The position numbers and the translations under genes were made by a program. DNA of 64,000 nt from Metopolophium dirhodum. Taxonomy: Eukaryota > Arthropoda > Insecta > Hemiptera > Aphididae. Under the pieces are notes generated by a model. It had not been told where the DNA came from. It was given only the letters and a program-made list of their open reading frames with translations, and did not search any database. This document shows positions 12,066-23,884 of this stretch, one piece after another (within the stretch, counting starts at the first letter, position 1; every line of letters starts with the position of its first letter). Location of the stretch: NCBI RefSeq assembly GCF_019925205.1, contig NC_083560.1:34704270-34768269 (forward strand). The letters run 5' to 3'.

Positions 12066-13360
12066 TTGTGTCTGTCGTGACCTTTTAGGACAGTAAAAGT
12101 ACTTGGATTTTCTTCAACAGTAACTATTCTGATAGGAAAGTGAATTTGGTTGGTACTTTGGGGGGTCAAAAGTAAAAATTTCCAAGTAGTTTTCACAAGC
12201 GACTATTTCACAAAACTAACGAAAAAACAAAAGAAAAATTAAGGAAAAACGGGAATTTTTACGCAAAATCTGTTTTCGAGAAAATCGATTTTGGTTTTTG
12301 GTCTAACTCTAAAACAAATGACCGAAGGGACGTGAAATTTTGACTGAATGTTTATAATTGCATTTCCTATACACTATAACATTTTCCAAATATTTTGACT
12401 TATTTTGATCTGTTTACGGAAATTGTCAATTTCCATTTTTTTTAGTTTTTTTTTTCTATAAATATCAATAAAATTTTATCTGTTGAGTAAAAAAGCTTGG
12501 AAATTTAATAGAAGGCTCCTAGGTTATTGTTTCAAGGGCAGATGAAAAAAATTAAAAATCCTTAGTCACAGTTTTTATTTATAAGCATTTTCAAGTTCAA
12601 ATTTTGACAAAAAAACGGATAAATCACGAAAATTAGCAAATTATTTTAAGTTGAGAATTCATTAAAATTTTTCTTTTTAAATCTAAGATTTGAAAATATA
12701 ATACAAGATTATCCAAAAAAAAAATGTCTACAAGAAAGTCAAATTAAATTTTTATGAGCGTTTGAAATTCATATTTTTATCTGTATTTTTACAACATTTG
12801 ATGTTCACTCGATATCTCATGTAACAATTTTCTTATTTTGTTGTAATTAAAAAAACGTAAGACTGTAGATACTTGAAAATTTCACTGAATGTTTGTATTA
12901 GCATTTTCTATACACGATAAACTTTTGAAAATAATTTGACTCTTTTTGAGCTGTTTACGGACATTGTCAGTTTTCAATTTTTTTAGTTTTTTTTTTCTAT
13001 AAATATCAATTAAATTTTATTTGTTGGGTAAAAAAGCGTGAAAATAAAGGCTTCTGATATATCGTTCTTATAGCAGTTGAAAAATATTAAAAATACATAG
13101 GCACAATTTTTTTTTATAAGCATTTAAAGTTCAAATTTTGACAAAATGTATCAAATTAAAAGTTTAATCATTTTTTTGTAGTTAACAATCTATAAAATGT
13201 TCAACTTTTATAGCTAAGGATTGAAAATTGAAAACAAGGCTCCCCGTAAATAGGTTATATATAAATTACTTTATTCACAGTAATATCATCAAATATATTT
13301 TTCTTAGTAATTTAGTAATTTAGTAATATCATAGGCTGACTGACCGTTTTCGCTCATTTA
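12066..13360 (-). repeat. R1 repeat, long form body, inverted
   Basis: Minus-strand long-form body. Landmarks in reverse order: CCTTTTAGGACAGTAAAAGT near 12081, TTTTTGGTCTAACTCTAAAA near 12295, two repeats of a CTGTTTACGGA...TTTAGTTTTTTTTTTCTAT block (near 12410 and 12950), and GACTGACCGTTTTCGCTCA at the head side near 13337. The first ~100 bp of the head are missing. Confidence 0.7.
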
Positions 13361-13504
13361 ATAATAATTAAATTTAATAACACCGCTATCAAAAACAAAT
13401 ATTTAATTTTTTAGAACTTAAGGTTTATATTTAGTATCTAAAAACATAGTTTTTTTAAATTTAAAAAATCTATACCGTAAGGAATATTGTTGTATATTAT
13501 TTCT

Positions 13505-13690
13505 TTGGTCTGTAGTCAAATGGGGGCTTACGGTACCAGGGTCGCATGTCCTAGCCGCTACTTTTTCTTCAGTTTTGACGTTTGTGGCGACGACAGTAGG
13601 CTGAAATTATAGTAGAGTAAAATAAGTACGATATAATATTATAATTTATAGCAGACAAAATTATATGATTTTCAACTTCGGTACTTCTGT
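13505..13690 (-). repeat. GC-richer repeat R3 plus associated tail
   Basis: The stretch with TACCAGGGTCGCATGTCCTA, CTTCAGTTTTGACGTTTGTG and CGACGACAGTAGGC matches, in reverse complement, a stretch at about 62020-62115. Its AT-rich continuation (13618-13685, GCAGACAAAATTATATGATT, TTTTCAACTTCGGTA) matches 36199-36265 inverted. Function unknown. Confidence 0.5.
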
Positions 13691-13722
13691 TGGAAATGGT
13701 AGTCTTTCGGGAGATCAAAATT

Positions 13723-14544
13723 AAAAAGGTAGGTAAGTGGATGTCGCTCTGCTGTACAGTAAGTTACAAGTGGGTCACTGTATAATGGATGGTATTAAAT
13801 TTGAATTCAATGATATGATATCATTGTATACGAAAAACGATTCTGAGCGGTGATGGTTTGTCAGATGTGGACATTTTATATTATATTTATATTGTTATTA
13901 CTTATTATTTACGGTAGCCGGTAAGTTGAATTTATATTATAAAATTACAACAAAATAATTAAAATCGTTATTCTTGGTTATTTAATATGTAATTTCCTCC
14001 AAATTTGAACATAAAATAACTATAAAAATAAATTGTGTTTTTATATTTTTCAGACTTTTTGGCCAAAGAGCACGTGGGGACCTTGTTGTAGGTGTTCAGT
14101 CCTTAGCTATAAAAGTTGAACATTTTGTACATTTTTAAATTTTAAATTTAATAAATATTGTCAAAATTCGAATTTTAAATCCTTATAAAAAAAAAAACTG
14201 CGTCTATGTACCTATTTTTAATAATTTTCAACTGCTATTTAAGAAATATGAGTCTTGTATTAAAGTTTGACGCTTTTTGGCCCAACAAATGAATTTTATT
14301 GATATTTATAGAAATAAAACTAAAAAAATTAAAATTTTAAATGTGTGTGGTATTGAACGGTGTAAAATGTGCGGTTATCCAGGGATGTCCTTAGGATTTT
14401 CGAGGCTCAGTGCAAAAACCAATTTTACCTCTTTTTTTAAGGCCTCTAAATGTTATCAAAAAGCGCGAGGCCCGCAGTGCCTTTTTTATATTTGTTTTTT
14501 TTTTACAATTATTACTATTTTGTAACTGTATTTTCATTATGATT
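13723..14544 (+). repeat. R1-headed repeat, variant body, copy 1 of a near-identical pair
   Basis: Begins with the R1 head (GGATGTCGCTCTGCTGTACA) and the ATGATATGATATCATTGTAT hairpin. It then has a different body, with GGACATTTTATATTATATTT, TACGGTAGCCGGTAAGTTGA and a GC-rich block ending AGCGCGAGGCCCGCAGTGCC. The same ~820 bp recur at 33514-34334 with few differences, and both stop at TTTTCATTATGATT. The 82-codon open frame (14277-14525) is contained in the repeat; its Cys-rich part MCGIERCKMCGYPGMS is shared by both copies. Confidence 0.75.
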
Positions 14545-15807
14545 GTTTTAGTTTTAATTTAACTCAAAAATACTTAAAAATGGAAATCTGATATTTCTCA
14601 CACAAAAGGTTATTACCCGTTTATTACACAAATAAATAAATAAATAAAATAACATTTTTCGAAAAATATGATTTTTTTATCATTATGATTTTTAACTTTT
14701 TACTATTTTACAGAATGACAGGCAGTGAATATTATTCGGAGTATTTCGATCTGGTTAAATCAAATTTAGATTAAATATTTTATTAGTTATACATACTTAT
14801 TTAAAGTTTAGATGCAGAGCGAAGTAATATATTGTACTAACATTTACCACTTATTTCAAAGACAATATCCAGCTTCCTCGTCGAAATAAAAACCTTATTA
14901 AACCCTCTACTTTCCCTTCTTACCATCCTTATAAATAAACTCACAATGAATTTCCCATAACTGTTAACGAAACCAATTATCAATATCTAATCTATTACGT
15001 AACTCGTTATAATATTAAAAAACATTTTTTATATTATTAATTTTTTTCTTTTTCTCTCACTCAGTTTGTATAATGTATAGTCACCATTTAGTCTAACGGG
15101 CAATGGATATAATATATTATTTAACTGCCAATTATAATGTAATAATAAGACTTATCTATTTTAATTGTTAAGATATTATGAAGTACACGTTCAAATCTCA
15201 CTGGTAAAAAATGAAAACATTTACAACAATATTGTTCATTCTGCTTATCAAAACTTTTAATACTTATAATTTGTAAGCTACTCGTCCAAAATTTAATTTT
15301 TATGTAAGTATTGAAGAAGTACATAAAAATATTCAGTTATGGAATAAGGAGTTAAAAATGCATGTTGTCATTAAAAAAAGTAAACATTTAAAAAAAAATG
15401 ATACCGATAAAAAATGTGGGGATTAACAACTCAGAATTATGTAAAAATATTATATTCAAAAACGTTAATAGTTTTTGCAATAATGAGTGTGTCTTACGTC
15501 AAATGGATCACCCTGTATATTTAAACATAGAAGTACTTATCTAATATATTATAGTCAGGCGACAGGCACTAGTCCATCTATGATTTTATTAGAACGCAAT
15601 TATTAGAATAATATTATCATACACATTACACGCATTAATACATATTCATACGTACATAATTTATACATATACCATGTATATGTATGTAGTAGATACCTCG
15701 TTGAATAAATTACGTTTCCAGACTTATTTATGTATATAATAAAGCTAATAGCTAAAAGTTCGAGCAAACGAGCGTACTAATAATCGCGGTAATAATCAAA
15801 TATTATC
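14545..15807. other. AT-rich spacer; lone CACCCTGTATA terminus
   Basis: No gene seen. At 15491-15520 the sequence TGTCTTACGTCAAATGGATC followed by ACCCTGTATA looks like a single terminus of an insect TIR element, but no partner end was found. Confidence 0.4.
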
Positions 15808-15996
15808 GCGATATGAAATTTCCATTTAACAAACTTCTTTTTAACAACATTTTCAGCTTAACGAAATATTTTTGTGAACTAAACCAAATCAGAACCAAAT
15901 GTATTCAATTCTATTTAACAAAATTCTCTATAATGCAAATTTTTTTATGCCCTAAGACTCAAGAGATTTATTGTACCTAATATGGAAATTTCACTG
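15808..15996. mobile_element. pogo/Tigger-like MITE, copy 1
   Basis: Right end ATATGGAAATTTCACTG followed by TA; left end ATGAAATTTCCATTTAACAA is its approximate inverted partner. The interior has TTAACGAAATATTTTTGTGA and ATGCAAATTTTTTTATGCCC, shared with 40673-40819 and 42827-42974. The ends CAGTGAAA...TTAACGAA and TA flanks point to a pogo-type family; the assignment is from terminal motifs only. Confidence 0.5.
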
Positions 15997-18771
15997 TATA
16001 TATTTTCATAGTATACAGTTTTTGCGTTATATCGTTGAAATAGGTGCAGTGTAACCTGGTACACAGAACGAACGTGACAGAGTCCATTGCATGTCGTTCG
16101 TTTTAATAGTGTTAATGCCAATATTATATTATATTCTTATATTAATATTATATATTGTTCAGAGGCGTGCTCAAGAATTTTGGATGGGGGGGGGAGTGGT
16201 TTTAAACAAAATATCGTTAAATTTAGTGATATATTATATCAAGTTCAGTTCGAATTTTTCAATATTTTTTTCTCGGAACCTTAACAATCAGTTAAGAACG
16301 ATGGTGCAAAAATTAATTGCTAGAAATCAGTAGTTTTTGAAACCTGGGCCAATTAACGTATTGAAAATTATGGTTCGAATATGATTCTGACACCCGCCCA
16401 TGGTGGTTTTACTTAACAAATCGAGGGATGTTTTCGATTTTAATTGTCCGAGCGATCAAGTGACCACACCGGGTGTACCTATATACAAATATCAACAATT
16501 TCAACTAGCCATAACTTTGAAATAAGTCTGACTGCCAATTTCAGACTTACCCATCGTTTTCAGCACGCTTAACTATATAGGTACCTAAAAAAAAACAAAA
16601 AAAAATTGAAAAAAAAGGTTGTTGAGTAAAACAGAAAAGTTCCAAACGCACGGTAAAATATTGGGTTGTACGAATGCGTAAAACACCGAAAAGCCATACA
16701 GGTCACTGCAGCGGCAGGGAAAACGCACTATTCGATTTATAGACAAATTGTTGCAACACTCCAGTGAATATGAACGCTAAATACAATAATGTCATAGCGC
16801 AGATCGGGCGTATAGTATAATTATATGACGTACAGTTTGCCCAAGTAAATAAAACGTGTTAATTATTACATATCTACATGTTTTTCATACTTTGATATCA
16901 AATTATTATATGCAAGAGTGTTTTCTGTTCATATCAAACAGCAATTACGTCCGTTTACAACACACTATTGAGGGTTCTATAGTTAAATTTCTATTAAATA
17001 AATGCTTTATCAAAGTATAATTTATCGAATAAATCGTTTATGATGTACGCGTGTGTAGACAGAAGATACAATGTTTTGAGTGTAATTTAAGCGTTTAATA
17101 ATTATTATTACACTAATTGAATGACTCAACTTTTTTAATTAGCAGAATATTAACTATACCTACCTAACATTATATAATATTATAATCACTCTGTTTGAAA
17201 TGAATTGATTATTCTAACCATATGGTATTTAAATACAAATTTAATAAATATTAATGATGTATTATTTGCATGTGTCTCTCTACCTATCAATGTATAATAT
17301 TTATTTGTAAATAATTAAAAAAAAAAATAATGCCCTACTGTGTTAAGCCTTAAGTATTATATTATGCATTAAACATCTAATGTGGTATAATATTATGTTT
17401 TAGAGTCCTTATAAAACCATTCATATACATTTCAAATATATTATTTGTTTGTCTATACGAGTGATGTGTAATGTAGGCCTATTTGTATATTATAAGTTAT
17501 ATGTACCATAAAATTACGAAAATTTCAACAAAGGTAATTTTTATTATAAAGTAGGCAACTTCATTACCTATCTATAAAATGTTGTAAGTTCTAATATTGG
17601 CGATTATATTTTAATCAACTATACATTTATGTTCATTATTGGGTATTAAATATTAATTACTTATTATACTTAATGCACATCATAAATATTTTTATCGCAA
17701 TCAGCAGCCTATAGTAAAAAATATTAATTATAAAATATCTGATTACTCTGATTATGGTTTACAAATCTCAACTATGACGTCTATTATTATAGGTCTATAT
17801 AATATTATAATACAGTATAATAATAACAATGTATGTGATGAGATTTAACACGAGGAAAACAATAATTGCACGCAGAGATTTTTTTCAACACAATCATAAT
17901 AAATATAAAAGTTTATAGGTATTCATTTAAGTATAATAATATATTATACACATATACCCACGCATTATTTAAATGCAAATATTATTTAAATTTGTTTTAT
18001 ATGTTTCTACTTATCATTCATTTACTTATTATGTTAGAAAACATTTACATGATACACTATGGCCTATATAGTTTCCGCTCCAAACGTCTTATCTTTTATG
18101 GTTATACCTACTGAATATTTTGAACAACTTGGCAATTATTTTATAAATATTACCGTTGCATTTAGGTTAAGTTTTGGGCGGAAACCGTTTGAATGATTCG
18201 AAAATATAATTTTACCTTTTTAATAAAACGTTGGCGTTTTTCACAAATAAAATTTAGGGTTAACAATTAAAATATGATAACATAATCGTTCAACAGCTGA
18301 TGGACAATTATTGTTTAAATCATTTAAATTTGTACTTGGTTAGGACTATAATATTATATTGTTATAGGTAAAATACGAATTATACGTTCACACGATAAAT
18401 GTATGCCAACAAGTTAAAAGATTTATTTTTACGTCAAGTTTTACTATGGTTGTTTATATTTAAATTTCGAACTACACGACGTGTCAACGAAAAAATAAAT
18501 TATTATGGCCCATCACAATATTAAAGCTTGATAAGTTTATTTAGTCCTGTTTTTTGATTGTATTCCAATACCGGCTCGGTCTACAAGGTTTACCTACCTA
18601 TAGGTACATTTCTCATTTACACACAGATCAAATAAATTAAATTAAATAAACGAAAGGTCGACGCGTATTGTTGCTCGTCGGCAACTATAATATATAATAA
18701 TAATGTCAATAATGGGTACCTACATGTTTGTTAGTATATCACACAATTTTTATTATATTCATTGCTTAGAC
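15997..18771. other. Spacer, no gene seen; G-run TE terminus near 16160
   Basis: CAGAGGCGTGCTCAAGAATT followed by a run of nine G at about 16161-16195 resembles the ends seen at 54171 and 47746, but no matching right end was found. Overlapping open frames at 16087-16333 cover this terminus and are not credible genes. The frame at 17866-18114 is low-complexity. The rest is AT-rich and unannotated. Confidence 0.4.
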
Positions 18772-19527
18772 CAGCGGTTCCCAACCTGTGCACCCCGAGC
18801 TCATTTGAGAGGCACAACGGCTCATCCGACCATGAAAAAAATTATTTCCAATTTACTGTAGTTAAAAAGACAAATAATTGTTTTACGTAAGTACAAAATT
18901 ACTTAGCACACTCTGTTTATCTAATACATTGTTTCTAATCTGTATCGATTAATAGATAAATGACACACGCCGCATATATTCAGATAACATTATACACGCA
19001 CGAGTTTCTCGAAATCCACCTTCAGCAACAATTATTACGTTGAATTTTAGCTAAATTTGAAAAATACAAGTTTTGAAGATTTGAGTCTAAAAGCAATAAT
19101 AATATTTCTACCCTTTGCTACCACTTATCTATGAGAGACAGGATTTTCGGCCTATACAGCTACTAAAACCAAATACAGAAACCGTCTTAATGTAGAACAT
19201 GACCTCCGTATCCAGTTGTCAAAAATTGAACCAGATATTGCCAAATGTTCAAAAAATAAGCAGCCACAAAAATCTCATTACTTTTTCACATTCATAATTA
19301 ACTTTTAAAGCAGTATTTTGTAATATTTGTTCTCTTAATTTTCAACTATAATTTTGTAATTTGCTTATAATATTATGTTCAATAAAATTATTTAAATAAG
19401 TTAATAATGAGAAAAAGTGTTTATGTTCATCACGTTCTTTCACAGTTGTGGTATTCACATGAGAGCACTATCGATAAATTTGGACCAACTAAAGGCCACC
19501 GTCGGCTCAAAAGGTTGGGAATCGCTG
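18772..19527 (+). mobile_element. hAT transposon relic with 8-bp target duplication
   Basis: Ends CAGCGGTTCCCAACCTGTGC and AAAAGGTTGGGAATCGCTG are inverted repeats of the common hAT type. Flanking 8-mers gcttagac (18764-18771) and gctgagac (19528-19535) match at 7 of 8, a good hAT target-site duplication. The 756-bp copy holds a C-terminal transposase remnant. Confidence 0.85.
19105..19308 (+). pseudogene. hAT transposase C-terminus (ZBED5/FAM200-like)
   Basis: In one frame, FLPFATTYL, then TGA (19132-19134) where hAT relatives normally have Cys, then ETGFSAYTATKTKYRNRLNV and EHDLRIQLSKIEPDIAK, ending at the TAA at 19306-19308. This is the familiar LPF.TTYLCE.GFS...IKTKYRNRLNVE.DLR C-terminus of ZBED5-like hAT transposases. 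The rest of the protein is absent. Confidence 0.75.
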
Positions 19528-19535
19528 GCTGAGAC

Positions 19536-20328
19536 GGTTGACTTTCAAGAGTTTAGGAAAAAATTCAAAACATCATTAAATGGGGAAAAGTGAGAAGTTT
19601 CAGATATTGTAATACAATGCCAAATGTCATACTCATACAAAAATCACACCATTATAACATATTATTTTATTGTGTGTGTGCTCAAACGAAACTGTCAAAA
19701 AGTAGAGTGCAGTATATACCTACTCGGCATATCATAGGTACACATATTGTGCATTTATTATATTTTATGTTTAAACTCACTACAATGTAGCATATTAATA
19801 TATATTACAATTTTGTATATTATGTAAACGCCTTCATAGTTCATATTAAGATATATTGACATATTGTACTCGCGTTTACTTCCAAACGACAACTGTCAAC
19901 TGATCAGTTACATAAATACCTATACACTGCAATGGTCATTCAAATTCAAGTTGACACCCCACGTCTTGTTATGTATATAATGTGTAAAGAGATATTGGTG
20001 TTTACATAGTGCATACCAATGTGCACAAAGGTGAGTACAAACCTGAAATAATGATCAAACAATGATGTCGACAGTGATATTTTTCAAACATTCGATTTTA
20101 TCGTATGGGTGCAGAAAGCGTTATACCTACCTACCTATTGTATTGTACATTTTTATACGCATCTAATGTAAAATTATTGTAAAATATGAGATACAAGGGT
20201 GGTATGATTAAATGTGATTAAACGTGTTGGCAGTTCAGGTACAATTAAGACGTTTACGTAATATAATAGTTTATTGGTGTATAATATGACGTAGGAACCT
20301 ATACCTACCTATATTGTATACATATTAT
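19536..20328. other. AT-rich spacer, no gene seen
   Basis: The open frame at 19590-19790 has no recognisable product and is not called. Confidence 0.45.
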
Positions 20329-20937
20329 TAGGGCTGAGTACTTCTAGTGCTTATAAGTCTGAAAATGTGTATGCACTTATGCACTAAAAAGACAACAAAT
20401 ATGCACTTTAAATATGCTCTAAGATAATGTATAATATGACTTTTGGTACTTACAATTAATATGAAAATAAAAATATAAAAATATAGTTTGATTATTTACT
20501 TTAAAAAACTTGAAAAATTACCAATTAGCAATTAACGCTACCTGGAACATATGTTGTAGTGTTATCGGCCAGATAATCGACCGATATGCTGCGATTAGAG
20601 CAGTACTAAATTTTAAATATTCAATTTTCCAAATATAGGTATACATAATATATGCTCTTACTTTATCAATGACCAACATTTTATATTTAAAATTTTGCAA
20701 AATATTTTCTCTGTGGTCCAATCTGACTTTATTAAATCGAAAACTGTCAAAATATGTTCATAATTTTTCTAATATGCTCAAATATGCATTTATATTCAAG
20801 AACGACAAAATATGCAAAAATATGCAAAATAAAATTGTCAGTTAACTTACTAGTATTGTGATACATATTTATACATCACTCACATTGTTCTGCGACCTTT
20901 CTAGACAAAAACGAAAAACTAGAAATCCTCAGCCCTA
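20329..20937. mobile_element. hAT-like MITE with TAGGGCTGAG ends
   Basis: Left TAGGGCTGAGTACTTCTAGT and right CTAGAAATCCTCAGCCCTA are inverted repeats. Flanking 8-mers catattat and tatattat agree at 7 of 8, though the DNA is AT-rich. The interior repeats ATGCAC and ATATGCAAA near the ends (20371-20415 and 20753-20830). A related element is at 55014-56165. Confidence 0.65.
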
Positions 20938-21276
20938 TATATTATACATATTATATATTATTATTATACAATGGTCTAAATCAGCGGTTAGGTTACGGGT
21001 AACCTATGGGCGGCGAGCAGCATGGTACCGGGCCGTGAACCGTAAAATATTAAATATTATATATAATTATATTTAATATATATTAAACTTTAAAATAATA
21101 TTACTATATTTATATAGGTACCTAATAATATTTAATCATTATTAACAACAGTACACGCAATTAGTGTACAATTAACGCTATCAAACGTTTGAATGTAGTT
21201 TTATCCAGCGCTTAAATTTGAAGAAAAAAAATTTCGTTTTATATAAACATTTGCTGTCTGGGATATTTTGTTGTTT

Positions 21277-21410
21277 ACAATTAAAACGATACGCAATTTT
21301 TGAGTTTATCGTTATTTAGAATTGAAACGTTATTCAAGTTTTGCATTTATCGTTATTCAGAATTAAAACGTTCTACAAGTCTTGCGTTTATCGTTATTTA
21401 AAATAGTGTT
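21277..21410 (+). repeat. 41-bp tandem repeat, about three units
   Basis: TTTATCGTTATT starts at 21305, 21346 and 21387, so the period is 41 bp. Each unit continues with AGAATT-AAAACGTT and CAAG-TTTTGCG-like text. A partial unit precedes (21277-21304), and the last unit is truncated. More AACGTT/ATTACGTTTTGC text follows to about 21750. Confidence 0.75.
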
Positions 21411-22257
21411 AATACGTATTAAATTTTAAAATAATAACTAATGCAGGTTATGGCCCGGTACGGAATATGATATATTCAATTATTAGATGGTTTGCATGAA
21501 ATAACTGAAACAAATAGACCTTTTAAATAAATAGATTTTAAAATATTACGTTTTGCTTTATTTTTCGTTTAATGATATTCTATAAATTACGTTTTGCGTA
21601 TGTTTTGTTCAATGATATATAATGTATTTTCGTTAAGCGTTATGGTTTGTTTTGCGGTATTTAATTATTTTTATCATCGATTTTCGCTATAATAACGTTT
21701 ACAAATTTCAAACGTTTTTTGTCAAATATAACGTTATTATAACGTTTGCGAGCCCTGGTTTTATCTCATGTAGTTCGTTTATTATTAATTGGTACCAGTG
21801 ATTTGTCATTTTTATCGTATTTTATCGTGCACGGTATGAATAGCGAGTGAAGAACATTCGTTGATTGAACTTTTTGTGTAATCATACACTCAAATCGTTT
21901 TTTTTTAAATCACACCATAATAAATGCCATTCTGGTTGAATGTTCGGCAAGACCATAAGCGTGCGCAGAATTTCTGGCAGGGTAGTCATATACATAAGTA
22001 CATATGACATATTACCGCACGTACATATTACGTACCTGTATATACTATATTATAATATTCATACTCACACCGAAGTTATAAAAACTAATTTGGATGGGGT
22101 AACCCAATTTAACTACATTTACCACAGTAAAAAAGTATTTTATGATTGACTATCAATTGTCGTAATAATAATAGATATTGAATATTGAGAGTGGCCGGGG
22201 GGAGTTCGCAGAGTAGTCAAGTGCCTACCACGACTACCTCGTGCGCACGCTTATGGG

Positions 22258-22484
22258 AAACACTATCCAGAAATCGCTAAAATTGCGCTGACAAACTTGA
22301 TGGGCTTTTCGACAACTTATCTGTGTAAAATGTCAACGCGATTTTTGTAAGTACTCTAATTTTTTTTTTAAATAAATATATAAATAATCTGAATGTCAAG
22401 AGTGATTTAAGGCTAAAATTATCCGGTTTAATCCAGACTCTCGTGGAGGACAAGCAATGTCAAAAATCACATTTAATTGTTTAA
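22258..22484 (+). pseudogene. hAT transposase C-terminal remnant
   Basis: 22258-22347 reads KHYPEIAKIALTNLMGFSTT then YLCKMSTRFL before a stop. 22386-22484 reads NLNVKSDLRLKLSGLIQTLV then EDKQCQKSHLIV and stop. Together these match the C-terminal third of ZBED5-like hAT transposases (FSTTYLCE.. LNVE.DLRLKLS). The middle IKTKYRN part is missing or scrambled. Confidence 0.65.
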
Positions 22485-22712
22485 CACTTTAACTTGTGAC
22501 GATCAAGTCGAATAAAGTTTTTTTTCATAACAATTGTTCTTTTAATTCTTTTATTTCTAATAACTTACGTATATAACTTATGTATATCAACTTATATACC
22601 TATATAATATATACTATATGCATACGTATATTATAGATGTGCTATTAGTGGATCTAAAAGATTTTTTTATAAAATTGGTGGTCCGCACAACTAAAAAGGT
22701 CAGGAACCGCTG

Positions 22713-23305
22713 TAATCTAATAGATAACCATTAGATGATCATTCGTTTTTTTTAGTGTACAATTAGAAATCATATTATATAATATATTATAATAATTATT
22801 ATTTGATTATATACAAGCCGAGAGCTTCCTTTATGCGGTATAGTAGTTATCAGTTGCACTAATATATAGAATATATTTATATTATAATATAATATAACAT
22901 ATATTATACATGTATAGAATATAGATCGGTGGTTTTATAATTTTTATTAAACACGGCACACTGACCTTTTATTTTTGCACTTAATAATATTAGATGACGA
23001 ACAAAATTGTTTTGAATTATAATTATATACATATTTTAATTTTTGGCTTATAAAACTAAATTAATTATAATAATTTACCATATTATGTCCGTAATAATAT
23101 GAATTAAGATAACTATATAACTATATAATGTGTTTACGTTTGTATTGTTATACGCTATACCTATATACTTATACCTTATAGATATTATATTTTATAAAAA
23201 TATACAATCGTGTGAATACAAATTTTATTGTATGTAATAAATATTATTTATCGACGGATGACTAAAGAAAACTATTGAACACTATTGCCTATACCTATAT
23301 ATATA
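22713..23305. other. AT-rich spacer, no gene seen
   Basis: GGTGGTTTTATAATTTTTAT followed by ACACGGCACACTGACC near 22927-22970 has a hAT-end flavour, but no partner was found. Confidence 0.4.
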
Positions 23306-23460
23306 TGTTACGAGCTAAGTGGAGTAGTCGGATATTGCGCAACAATGACCGGGCATTTTGCACAGTGCCCATCAGTTTTGGGTAAAGTAATCAGTTAGTA
23401 ATAATTGTTTACAATGACCGATCATTCTATAACAATGTCTGGACAATTTGGATCGCCCGA
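23306..23460 (+). repeat. Ginger-type element left end with subterminal motifs
   Basis: After the terminal repeat come CAATGACCGGGCATT (23343), GTGCCCATCAG, ACAATGACCGATCATT (23411) and ACAATGTCTGGACAATT (23431). The right end repeats the theme inverted (27719-27750, 27773-27806). Such repeated subterminal motifs often bind the transposase; that role is inferred. Confidence 0.6.
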
Positions 23461-23884
23461 TATTTTTTTGGTCGATGTAAAAATGTACTGTAGAATTTTT
23501 AATACTCAATGACGAGGTACACTCGACACCTGTTATACAGCTGTATATATTATATATTATATATATATATTGTATATATTATCATTTACTATAGGTACAA
23601 AGGTGGTTTTTTTTGGTGCAAAAATAGTATTATGTTCACATTACCCACTATGAAATTGATATGGAGTAAGGAGTTATAGTACAAGTTCTCACATCTTTAT
23701 TATTTCTTATCTTTATTACTTTGATATGATTTGGAAAGGTTATGATGTGGATACTTGTCTAAAATTATTATTTGAGTAATACTCCAGTACTGTATATTTT
23801 AACACTGTGTAGTGTGTTCAGTGTGTTCAGACTGTCTATTGATGTTTGTAATATTTTATTAATATTTTTTTCAAATCTTTTACC

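Larger units (their letters stand above)
20982..22712 (+). mobile_element. hAT transposon relic, about 1.7 kb
   Basis: Left end CAGCGGTTAGGTTACGGGTA and right end GGTGGTCCGCACAACTAAAA then AGGTCAGGAACCGCTG. The right end matches a lone terminus at 36405-36450. Near the right end lies a transposase C-terminus, in the expected place and orientation. I could not find a convincing 8-bp duplication (gtctaaat versus taatctaa). The interior is heavily rearranged and includes a 41-bp tandem repeat. Confidence 0.6.

Noticed and set aside
14277..14525. Cys-rich open frame (also at 34132-34332) as a small gene
   Set aside because: It lies wholly inside two near-identical repeat copies and has no upstream signals; kept only as a property of the repeat.
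16371..16400. tRNA B-box-like GGTTCGAAT
   Set aside because: No A box or cloverleaf could be formed around it.
22926..22970. hAT left end near GGTGGTTTTATAATT
   Set aside because: Only a vague resemblance and no partner terminus.
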